Source: Anaerolineales bacterium (lineage in GTDB: Bacteria > Chloroflexota > Anaerolineae > B4-G1 > DUEL01). Taken from it: a stretch of 5,890 nt of DNA. Positions 1-4,848 of this stretch are shown here, in pieces. Within the stretch, counting starts at the first letter, position 1. Every line of letters begins with the position of its first letter. The notes under the pieces were generated by a model. The model searched no databases. It was not told where the DNA came from and was given only the letters and a program-made list of their open reading frames with translations. Where the stretch lies: NCBI GenBank assembly GCA_015662065.1, contig DQUX01000067.1, positions 1 to 5,890 of the forward strand, given 5' to 3'. Both the position numbers and the translations under genes were made by a program.

Positions 1-124
1 CGGCCTTCGGCGCGGGCCGGGGCGGGGGTGGCGGCGGGGCCGGCTTCGCTCTGAGCCGCTCCGCCACTTCCTCCGCCAGGAGATCGAGTAACAGGTCCAA
101 ACGAGAGCGTTCTGATTTACTCAT
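1..124 (-). CDS. Partial gene: short charged helix then proline-rich segment, function unknown
   Basis: The first 41 codons are visible; the gene continues past the left edge. It starts at ATG 124-122, four bases after the stop of the membrane-protein gene upstream, with a GAGGT ribosome-binding site at 131-135 (6-nt spacing) lying across that stop, so the two are probably translationally coupled. Residues 1-26 (MSKSERSRLDLLLDLLAEEV...) would form an amphipathic helix rich in Leu, Glu and Arg. From residue 27 the chain becomes proline-rich, with six consecutive prolines at 30-35 followed by RPAPK. There is no signal peptide or membrane segment in the visible part, so the product is likely cytoplasmic and may work with the membrane protein encoded just upstream. 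I do not recognise the family. Start and frame are well supported; function is not. Confidence 0.7.
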   Translation of the reverse strand, partial: MSKSERSRLDLLLDLLAEEVAERLRAKPAPPPPPPRPAPKA

Positions 125-128
125 CGGT

Positions 129-818
129 CTACCTCACTACGAAGAAACCCAGGAACTCGCCGATGCTGGCGAAGATGTTGGCGTAGAAGTTGCCGCCCAG
201 TTGGCGGAAGAGTTCGAAGGGGAGTCCTGGCGCACCAACGAAGGGACGCAGGGTCCAGGCCATCTGGCTGCCGACGAAGGCATAGAGGAGGATCCACAGC
301 CGGACCACGTTCCGCCGTGCCCGTGCCCCCTCCTTCCCGGCGTAGGAGACAATCCGCATTCCCTGGCTCAGGAAGAGCACGCCTACGATTCCGGAGATGG
401 TGAACACACCGACGTTGAGCAGCTTGAAGAACTGGTAGTGATTCGTCGTGAGCAGGAAGAACAGGACGACGGGTGCGAAGCTGAGCAACAGTACGGCGGT
501 GACGGTGATGGCTGCCAGCATCAGGGCGACGTTTTGGCTCAGGCTCTGGTTAGAGCCGAAGATGAGGTTGAAGAAGTAAAGGGTGGGGGCGCAGACGATG
601 AGGGTAGCGAGGAACAGGAGGGGAAGCTTGACGGCGGAACTCAGGGCCTGCCAGAGGCTGTGGCTGGAGCCCATCACCGCGCCGTAGAGGGCAAAGAAGG
701 CAACGCTGGAGATGAGCATCGCGCGCATCTTCTCTGCCAGGCCACTGCCCTCGCGGATTCCGGCGAAGAATCTCCGCCAGTCGCGAAGGATGGTCTCGAT
801 GATCGTCAGGTTTCTCAT
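129..818 (-). CDS. Multi-pass membrane protein of 229 residues, function unknown
   Basis: An integral membrane protein with hydrophobic segments at about residues 34-52, 64-86, 97-123, 134-153 and 171-190. A basic N-terminal stretch (about 11-33) comes before the first segment, and a Phe-rich amphipathic tail (209-229) ends in FFVVR. Seen: a charged, probably cytoplasmic loop at 155-170 (GKEGARARRN) and a motif around 62-84 (AVKLPLLFLATLIVCAPTLY). The arrangement recalls bacterial membrane proteins of the Yip1-like type, some of which databases label 'actin-binding WH2 domain' proteins; this is recollection of pattern and no function follows from it. An in-frame TTG at 842 would add eight residues, but the ATG at 818 has a GGAGG site five bases upstream and is preferred. 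First gene of a two-gene operon, with the proline-rich gene downstream. Confidence 0.85.
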   Translation of the reverse strand: MRNLTIIETILRDWRRFFAGIREGSGLAEKMRAMLISSVAFFALYGAVMGSSHSLWQALSSAVKLPLLFLATLIVCAPTLYFFNLIFGSNQSLSQNVALMLAAITVTAVLLLSFAPVVLFFLLTTNHYQFFKLLNVGVFTISGIVGVLFLSQGMRIVSYAGKEGARARRNVVRLWILLYAFVGSQMAWTLRPFVGAPGLPFELFRQLGGNFYANIFASIGEFLGFFVVR

Positions 819-823
819 CGTTA

Positions 824-828
824 CCTCC
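824..828 (-). promoter_or_regulatory. Ribosome-binding site GGAGG that fixes the start of the membrane protein
   Basis: A perfect GGAGG on the minus strand ends five bases before ATG 818. It decides between that ATG and the in-frame TTG at 842, which would place this Shine-Dalgarno sequence inside the coding region. Confidence 0.8.
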
Positions 829-873
829 AGTTTCAGTACCAAAGTACACTACTCATAACTTTCTTATGTAATG

Positions 874-902
874 ATTATACCTCAGAATCTCCCACCTGTC
901 AA
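874..902 (-). promoter_or_regulatory. Consensus sigma70 promoter for the minus-strand membrane-protein operon
   Basis: On the minus strand, TTGACA (902-897) and TATAAT (879-874) are separated by exactly 17 bp, matching the housekeeping consensus at all 12 positions. The predicted transcript would start near 867, giving a leader of about 50 nt before ATG 818. The downstream leader shows no strong fold. Such a perfect promoter implies strong expression unless it is repressed; no clear operator overlaps it. Confidence 0.8.
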
Positions 903-948
903 CCCGCGCTTCCCTTGGGGCAGACGGTCCCCCCGCACGCCCGCGGGT

Positions 949-975
949 CACGAATCCCACGAATCGGGCGAATAC
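949..975. repeat. Decaying 9-bp tandem repeat (three units)
   Basis: Three consecutive 9-mers, CACGAATCC, CACGAATCG and GGCGAATAC, in the divergent intergenic region. The first two differ only in the last base; the third shares the CGAAT core. It lies between the two divergent promoters, upstream of the ECF gene's palindrome. It could be a worn-down simple repeat or a set of protein-binding sites; nothing in the sequence decides. Confidence 0.5.
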
Positions 976-1030
976 CACCAGGGAGACCGCCCTCAAGAAC
1001 ATATGATTGCCCTAGCCAGCCACCTCTGTT

Positions 1031-1052
1031 CCTTCCGCCCAGGGGCGGAAGG
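1031..1052. promoter_or_regulatory. Perfect palindrome, probable operator of the ECF S-component gene
   Basis: Two perfectly complementary 10-bp arms (CCTTCCGCCC and its reverse complement) flank a 2-bp AG centre. The element occupies exactly where a -35 box would be, three bases upstream of an extended -10. Its symmetry and place are those of a site for a dimeric DNA-binding regulator, either a repressor blocking polymerase or an activator replacing the poor -35. A hairpin terminator is less likely: there is no T-tract on either side and no gene ends here. Confidence 0.6.
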
Positions 1053-1061
1053 TGGTATACT
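1053..1061 (+). promoter_or_regulatory. Extended -10 promoter (TGGTATACT) of the ECF S-component gene
   Basis: TG-n-TATACT is an extended -10 element, which can work without a good -35. The hexamer 17 bp upstream (TTCCGC) is poor and is part of the palindrome at 1031-1052. Transcription would begin about 7 bases downstream of the hexamer, at roughly 1068-1071, which is the ATG itself. No Shine-Dalgarno sequence precedes the ATG, so the mRNA is probably leaderless. Confidence 0.6.
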
Positions 1062-1070
1062 TCCCAACGT

Positions 1071-1982
1071 ATGGCAAAGAATCGACCACGGACCGATTGG
1101 ATTGGTGCTCTCATCATCGGGCTGGCAAGCATGGCGGGCGTCGCTGCCTTCGCCTACCCTTTCTTCCTGCCCACCCTCCCGGCCCAGGGGTTCCTGGCCC
1201 ATCAGGAGGATAGCCTGGCCGTCCTGGCGCTGCTGGTGACCCTGTGCCTGGGAGCCGTGCTGACGGAACTGACCTCGGGGCAGATGAGCGCCCGAGCCAT
1301 CGCCGCGATGGGGGTCCTGGCGGCGGCGAACAGCGCCCTCCGGCTGGCCGAAACGGCGCTGGTGGCACTCCCCGGCGGTTTCTCCCCCGTCTTCTTCCTG
1401 ATCCTCCTCTGTGGCTACGTCTTCGGCCCTCGCTTCGGCTTCCTCTACGGCGCCCTCTCCCTGCTGGTCTCGGCGATGGTCACCGGCGGTGTGGGCCCCT
1501 GGCTGCCCTACCAGATGTTCACCTCAGGCTGGGTAGGTATGAGCGCCGGCTGGTTGGGAAAAATCCCCAAGCCCAAGGAGCGGTCTGGGCTTTGGGATTT
1601 GGGCCTTCTGAGCGCTTTTGGGTTCGCGTGGGGGCTTCTGTACGGCGCTATTATCAACCTCTATTTCTGGCCCTATGCCGTGGGGACCATCGGTGGGGGA
1701 TGGGAGAGGGGGATCGGCTTGGGGGAGACGGCGAGGCGGTATGCCGTCTTCTACGGGGTGACCTCCCTGTGGTGGGACCTGGCGCGGGCGGTGGGGAACG
1801 TCGCCCTGGTGGCGGCATTTGGCCTGCCGGTGATGCGGGTGCTCCAACGGTTCCGGCGTCGCTTTCGGTTCGAGGTGATCCCGGAGTGGGACCCGGAGGA
1901 AACGGGAACGGGCGGCGTTATCGACGGGTCGTCAGCACCAGCCACGCCAGATAGCAGCCCACCGTCAGCAGGAGCAGCGTGA
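1071..1982 (+). CDS. ECF transporter S component (substrate-binding membrane subunit)
   Basis: A 303-residue membrane protein resembling S components of energy-coupling factor (ECF) vitamin/cofactor importers. In that family the S subunit binds the solute in the membrane and docks on a shared EcfT/EcfA energising module. Hydrophobic segments lie at about residues 11-33, 48-68, 75-98, 104-119, 122-140, 176-200 and 226-256. The stretch GYVFGPRFGFLYGALSLLVS (115-134) with VGPWLPYQMF just after (141-150) is the most family-like part. A basic patch RFRRRFRF (260-267) and an acidic, then Ser/Pro/Ala-rich, tail follow. The open frame extends far upstream, but ATG 1071 is chosen because translation before it has no membrane or family character and a promoter sits immediately upstream. 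No EcfA or EcfT gene is nearby, so it probably shares a common module. The substrate cannot be told. The last 65 bp overlap the opposing small membrane gene. Confidence 0.8.
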   Translation: MAKNRPRTDWIGALIIGLASMAGVAAFAYPFFLPTLPAQGFLAHQEDSLAVLALLVTLCLGAVLTELTSGQMSARAIAAMGVLAAANSALRLAETALVALPGGFSPVFFLILLCGYVFGPRFGFLYGALSLLVSAMVTGGVGPWLPYQMFTSGWVGMSAGWLGKIPKPKERSGLWDLGLLSAFGFAWGLLYGAIINLYFWPYAVGTIGGGWERGIGLGETARRYAVFYGVTSLWWDLARAVGNVALVAAFGLPVMRVLQRFRRRFRFEVIPEWDPEETGTGGVIDGSSAPATPDSSPPSAGAA

Positions 1983-2124
1983 GAAGGACGCACCCGATCC
2001 TGAGCAGCACTCCCCCCACGCGGGCCACCACCTTCAACGCCAACAGGACCACCACCAGCACCGCCAGGGCCAGGCCGATCAGGGCGAACAGTTGCTGGGG
2101 GGAGAGGGCCGTCACCTCCGTCAT
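1918..2124 (-). CDS. Small two-helix membrane protein, coupled to hutI
   Basis: A 68-residue hydrophobic protein starting MTEVTALSPQQLF and ending LVLTTRR. Two membrane helices are predicted at about residues 12-31 and 39-64, joined by a short basic turn (KVVARV, 31-36); there are two cysteines, at 45 and 57. Its ATG (2124-2122) overlaps the hutI stop in an ATGA arrangement, with GGTGG-type purines just upstream, which indicates translational coupling. A longer reading of the same frame upstream is out of frame with hutI and is an artefact of high GC. The hairpin-like two-helix topology and tight coupling suggest a real gene, but no family or function is recognised. Its C-terminal codons are antisense to the end of the ECF S-component gene. 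Confidence 0.65.
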   Translation of the reverse strand: MTEVTALSPQQLFALIGLALAVLVVVLLALKVVARVGGVLLRIGCVLLTLLLLTVGCYLAWLVLTTRR

Positions 2125-3404
2125 CCGACCACCACCCGTCCCCCCTTTATGACCTGCTCCACCGGGTTGATGCCGAACCGGTACCCCAGGTGCTGCACGT
2201 CCGGCAGGTTGAGGATCAGGATATCGGCACCATATCCCTCCTGAAGGCTGCCCACCTCCTCTCCTAGCCCGACCGCGTGGGCGCTGTTCAGCGTGGCGGC
2301 GACCAGGGCCTGGGCGGGGGTGATGCGCAGGTAGCGGCAGGCCAGCCCGATCACGAAGGGCATAGACTCGCACCAGGCCGTGCCGGGATTGCAGTCGGTG
2401 GCCAGGGCCAGAATCCCTCCCGCCTCCAGGATCGCGTGGGCGGGGGTGTAGGCGTGATGGGCCAGCCCGAAGGGGGTCGCGGGCAAAGACACCGCCACCG
2501 TGCCCGACCGGCCCAGACGGCGGATCTCCTCCGGCGGCGTGCAGACCAGATGGTCGGCCGACGCCGCCCCCATCTCCACCGCCAGCCCGGTCCCGCCCAG
2601 CGGCGCGAACTCGTCGGCGTGGATCTTGAGGCCCAGCCCCAGCTCGCGGGCTGCCTCCAACACCCGGCGGGATTGTCCCAGGGTGAACGCCCCCTCGTCG
2701 CAGAAGACATCGCAGAAGCGGGCCGAGAGGGTCCGCGCCAGGCAAGGCTCTTGCCGGGCTTCCGGGCAGGCCACCCGGGGCAACATCTCCTCCACCACCA
2801 AGTCCACATAACCGTCGGGGTCATGGGCGAACTCCTCCGGCACGGCGTGGGCGCCCAGGAAGGTGGGAACGAGGGTGATGGGATGGCTCACCTCCAGGAC
2901 CGCGATCGTCTCCAACATCTTCATCTCGTCGGCCAGGGTGAGACCGTAGCCGGTCTTGACCTCGGCGGTGGTGGTGCCGTGCGCCAGCATCCGGTCCAGC
3001 CGTGGACGGGCCTCGGCCACCAGTTGGGCCATAGGAGCGGCGCGGGTGGCCCGGACGGTGGACATGATGCCTCCGCCACGGGCCATGATCTCCTGGTAGG
3101 TTGCCCCCCGGATTCGCTGCACGAACTCGTCGGCGCGGTCCCCGGCCCAGATCACGTGGGTGTGGGGGTCCACAAACCCAGGGCAGACCACCCGGCCGGA
3201 GGCGTCGATCTCGACGGGGGCCCACCAGTCCGGGCGGACCTCCTCGGTGGGCCCCACGGCGACGATGCGGCCGTCGGCACAGACCACGGCCCCGTCTTCG
3301 ATGAGCCCCAGGTCGCCCAGATGGTGACCGCGCTGGGGGCCTCCATCGTGAGAGGGGAGCACGCAGAGCTGGGCGGCGGAATGGATCAGCAGATCGGCTT
3401 TCAT
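2121..3404 (-). CDS. hutI: Imidazolonepropionase (imidazolone-5-propionate hydrolase)
   Basis: A cytoplasmic metal-dependent amidohydrolase. It opens 4-imidazolone-5-propionate to N-formimino-L-glutamate, the third step of histidine degradation. At 427 residues it is near the usual length of about 400-420. Visible signatures: PGFVDPHTH (75-83), giving metal ligands His81 and His83; the conserved segments GTTTAEVKTGYGL (143-155) and FLGAHAVPEE (182-191); IHADE (261-265), giving ligand His262; SADHL (282-286); and ATDCNPG (335-341), with the metal aspartate Asp337. The N-terminal MKADLLIHSAAQL fits the family start, so ATG 3404 is chosen, although the purines before it (GAGAG) abut the ATG and make a poor ribosome site. 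It lies 66 bp downstream of the transglycosylase gene and overlaps the small membrane gene by 4 bp. No hutH, hutU or hutG is in the window, so the rest of the pathway must be elsewhere. Confidence 0.95.
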   Translation of the reverse strand: MKADLLIHSAAQLCVLPSHDGGPQRGHHLGDLGLIEDGAVVCADGRIVAVGPTEEVRPDWWAPVEIDASGRVVCPGFVDPHTHVIWAGDRADEFVQRIRGATYQEIMARGGGIMSTVRATRAAPMAQLVAEARPRLDRMLAHGTTTAEVKTGYGLTLADEMKMLETIAVLEVSHPITLVPTFLGAHAVPEEFAHDPDGYVDLVVEEMLPRVACPEARQEPCLARTLSARFCDVFCDEGAFTLGQSRRVLEAARELGLGLKIHADEFAPLGGTGLAVEMGAASADHLVCTPPEEIRRLGRSGTVAVSLPATPFGLAHHAYTPAHAILEAGGILALATDCNPGTAWCESMPFVIGLACRYLRITPAQALVAATLNSAHAVGLGEEVGSLQEGYGADILILNLPDVQHLGYRFGINPVEQVIKGGRVVVG

Positions 3405-3442
3405 CTCTCGGTCGGTTGGGCGACGGTTGGAAGATGTGCTTT

Positions 3443-3469
3443 GCGGGGGCAGGATGGCCCTCTCCCCGC
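3443..3469 (-). other. Intercistronic stem-loop after the transglycosylase stop
   Basis: GCGGGG (3443-3448) can pair with CCCCGC (3464-3469) across a 15-nt loop, immediately after the transglycosylase stop codon (3473-3471) and before hutI. There is no run of U after it on the transcript, so a classical intrinsic terminator is unlikely. It could protect an upstream mRNA end or dampen read-through into hutI, or be chance in GC-rich DNA. Confidence 0.3.
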
Positions 3470-3470
3470 G

Positions 3471-4340
3471 CTACACCTCTCGCCAGCCCCTCTCGCTCGG
3501 CGGCCCCCAGACCTCGCTGGGGCCGGTCCGGACGAAGGGCGGATCGAGCGGAGACGCCTCCTGCCCTTGCGGGCCGTGGATGATCCGCCCGTCCATCACA
3601 ATCCAGAGACCCACCCGGCTATCCAGGTCCTGCCCGTCAGGCGGGAAGAAGGCCATCGCCGTGGGGAGGGGCTCGGTCGTGACGCCGGGGATGTGGACGT
3701 CCACCGGTCGGGCGCTGTAGCGGGTCAGGGGCCATTGGGGGCCGAGGACCGTCAGCGCGCTCCGGGCCCTCCGATCCACTGGAGCGATCGTCGCTATCCA
3801 GTGACCCTCGGCCGGCAGGCCGCATCGTACCGCCACCGCGCGGGCATAGGTATCCAGGATGTCCGCGGCATACCGGCGTGGTCCCCGGAGGTGGGTCTGC
3901 TCCCAGCCGCCATTGTAGGCGGCCAGCGCGTGGTACAGATCGCCGTTGGACTGGCGGATGACGATGGAGAGGGCCCGCGCGCCCCAGAATACGTTGCGCC
4001 AGGGCTCCTCCAGCGCTTCGGCAGTCGGCCGCCAGGAGAAGCCGGCCTCCTTGGGCATCACCATCATCAGGCCGACGGCCCCTGCCGGGCCGCGGGCGTC
4101 GGGCTGGCCCCGGGATTCTTTCCAGATGAGGGCGGCGATCAGATCGGGGTCAAGGCCCCGCTGCTGGGCGTACTCGAGGATGATGGGCTCCCACCGCTGC
4201 ACGGCAGGGCCCCAGTAGGGGGAGAGAGAGGCGTCTGGGTCGGGAGTTTGTGTTGTTGGATGGGCGGCGACCAGGTGGGGGGAGAGTAGGGTTGCCATCG
4301 CCACCAGGACGGCGATCATTCCCCATCTTTTTCTGTGCAT
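3471..4340 (-). CDS. Secreted lytic transglycosylase, SLT (GH23-like) domain
   Basis: A 289-residue exported murein-cleaving enzyme. Residues 1-26 (MHRKRWGMIAVLVAMATLLS...VAA) form a signal peptide with a basic start and a likely cut after Ala26. The SLT domain spans about 44-170: ALIWKESRGQ (70-79) supplies the catalytic Glu75, GAVGLMMVMP (87-96) is the second motif, NVFWGARALS (116-125) the third, and HALAAYNGG (137-145) the fourth. The usual GLMQ of motif two is GLMM here. Residues 175-289 are a C-terminal region I do not recognise, with GLWIVMDGRIIHGPQG (244-259). The frame could begin at a GTG at 4469, but that adds 43 charged residues in front of the signal peptide, so ATG 4340 is preferred; its nearest AGGAG lies 13 bases upstream, a longer gap than usual. 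It is probably first in a unit with hutI and the small membrane gene. Confidence 0.88.
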   Translation of the reverse strand: MHRKRWGMIAVLVAMATLLSPHLVAAHPTTQTPDPDASLSPYWGPAVQRWEPIILEYAQQRGLDPDLIAALIWKESRGQPDARGPAGAVGLMMVMPKEAGFSWRPTAEALEEPWRNVFWGARALSIVIRQSNGDLYHALAAYNGGWEQTHLRGPRRYAADILDTYARAVAVRCGLPAEGHWIATIAPVDRRARSALTVLGPQWPLTRYSARPVDVHIPGVTTEPLPTAMAFFPPDGQDLDSRVGLWIVMDGRIIHGPQGQEASPLDPPFVRTGPSEVWGPPSERGWREV

Positions 4341-4400
4341 ATGCGATCTTCTTCTCCTCTGACGCCTGGCCTCCTTATCCTGCGCGTCGTAGGGTGCAGC

Positions 4401-4467
4401 GGTCTCTCTCTCCGGCGTTGTGGTGAATTTCAGCCGCCACTCGCCGACAACACTCTGGAGGGAGACC
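4401..4467 (-). other. Structured 5' leader of the transglycosylase mRNA
   Basis: The predicted transcript from the promoter at 4493-4521 has about 145 nt before ATG 4340. Within it GGTCTC (4467-4462) can pair with GAGACC (4406-4401). Inside that helix CGGCG-A-GTGG (4446-4437) can pair with CCAC-AA-CGCCG (4423-4413) around a 13-nt loop, giving a two-tier stem. Some lytic transglycosylase genes in other bacteria are under cyclic-dinucleotide riboswitches, but I do not see the conserved cores of the c-di-AMP or c-di-GMP classes here. The leader is therefore only a candidate regulatory RNA. Confidence 0.35.
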
Positions 4468-4492
4468 ACCTATGGCGCAGGCGACGGGGTAC

Positions 4493-4521
4493 AATATAGC
4501 CGAAATCCGCTTTTGTGTCAA
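4493..4521 (-). promoter_or_regulatory. Sigma70-type promoter for the transglycosylase unit
   Basis: On the minus strand TTGACA (4521-4516) is followed after exactly 17 bp by TATATT (4498-4493), matching consensus at 11 of 12 positions. Transcription should start near 4486, giving a leader of about 145 nt. It is divergent from the plus-strand promoter at 4578-4606, with about 56 bp between the two -35 boxes. Confidence 0.75.
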
Positions 4522-4577
4522 GTGGGGCCCGCCGCAGTCCGGCCATATCCACAGTGTGCTCCGCGTAGGGGGATGAC

Positions 4578-4606
4578 TTGCGGGAAACGATGAAATCTGG
4601 TATGCT
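4578..4606 (+). promoter_or_regulatory. Extended -10 promoter reading into the repeat array and the surface-protein gene
   Basis: TTGCGG (4578-4583), 17 bp, then TATGCT (4601-4606) preceded by TG-G, an extended -10. A transcript starting near 4613 would enter the first 37-bp repeat about 16 bases later, run through all three repeats and reach ATG 4849 after about 236 nt. The A/T-rich bases around it contrast with the GC-rich surroundings. There is no other good plus promoter before the gene. Confidence 0.55.
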
Positions 4607-4628
4607 AAATTCACACGGGCTTCGTCCC

Positions 4629-4810
4629 CTGGCAGGGCCTCCGTTGTTCTCCCACCGCCTGAGGGTGGACTCGGGACGGATCGTACATCGCGCTGATGGT
4701 CTGGCAGGGCCTCCGTTGTTCTCCCACCGCCTGAGGGCGTTGGATGGATACAAGACATATTTAATCTATGTGACTGGCAGGGCCTCCGTTGTTCTCCCAC
4801 CGCCTGAGGG
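4629..4810 (+). CRISPR. CRISPR-like mini-array: three identical 37-bp repeats, two spacers
   Basis: Identical 37-bp direct repeats lie at 4629-4665, 4701-4737 and 4774-4810. Each begins CTGGCAGGGCCTCC and ends CACCGCCTGAGGG. Spacers at 4666-4700 (35 bp) and 4738-4773 (36 bp) share nothing with each other; the second is A/T-richer than its surroundings. Repeat and spacer lengths are those of type I or III CRISPR arrays. A promoter ending 22 bp upstream would make this a leader-proximal array read on the plus strand. Against this: there are only three units, no cas gene in the window, little internal palindrome in the repeat, and a protein gene starting 38 bp after the last repeat. The alternative is a set of spaced regulatory or mobile-type direct repeats in an mRNA leader. 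Strand is inferred from the promoter. Confidence 0.6.
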
Positions 4811-4828
4811 CGGGGGGGAGAGGCCCCC
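4800..4828 (+). other. Two tandem GC hairpins closing the array
   Basis: CCGCC-TGAG-GGCGG (4800-4813), using the end of the third repeat, is followed directly by GGGGG-AGAGG-CCCCC (4814-4828). No T-run follows, so this is not a standard terminator. The ribosome-binding site of the surface-protein gene lies 7 bases downstream, so the folds could affect its translation or act as a barrier to RNases or polymerase. Confidence 0.4.
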
Positions 4829-4835
4829 ACGCGAG

Positions 4836-4841
4836 AAAGGA
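4836..4841 (+). promoter_or_regulatory. Ribosome-binding site AAAGGA of the surface-protein gene
   Basis: AAAGGA lies seven bases before ATG 4849, which fits well. It fixes the start of a gene whose end is outside the window. Confidence 0.7.
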
Positions 4842-4848
4842 CGCCTCA

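Noticed and set aside
201..1070. Upstream extension of the ECF S-component reading frame
   Set aside because: Its translation is acidic, glutamine-rich and antisense to the well-supported membrane-protein gene. A promoter sits directly before ATG 1071.
2125..2745. Upstream extension of the small membrane gene's frame
   Set aside because: It is an Arg/Gly/Pro-rich out-of-frame reading of hutI. Only the hydrophobic part from 2124 looks like protein, and it starts at the ATGA overlap.
2277..4289. Plus-strand open frame of 670 codons across hutI and the transglycosylase gene
   Set aside because: It is an antisense shadow in GC-rich DNA. It spans two genes with clear catalytic motifs on the other strand and shows no domain of its own.
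4337..4344. GCATATGC palindrome at the transglycosylase start, and the shared ATGCACAG start of the two divergent genes
   Set aside because: Too short to be meaningful; it can arise by chance.
4401..4467. Known c-di-AMP or c-di-GMP riboswitch
   Set aside because: Placement before a lytic transglycosylase suggested it, but the conserved core sequences of these classes are not visible in the leader.
4341..4469. GTG start at 4469 for the transglycosylase
   Set aside because: It would bury the signal peptide behind 43 charged residues. The downstream ATG gives a normal exported protein.
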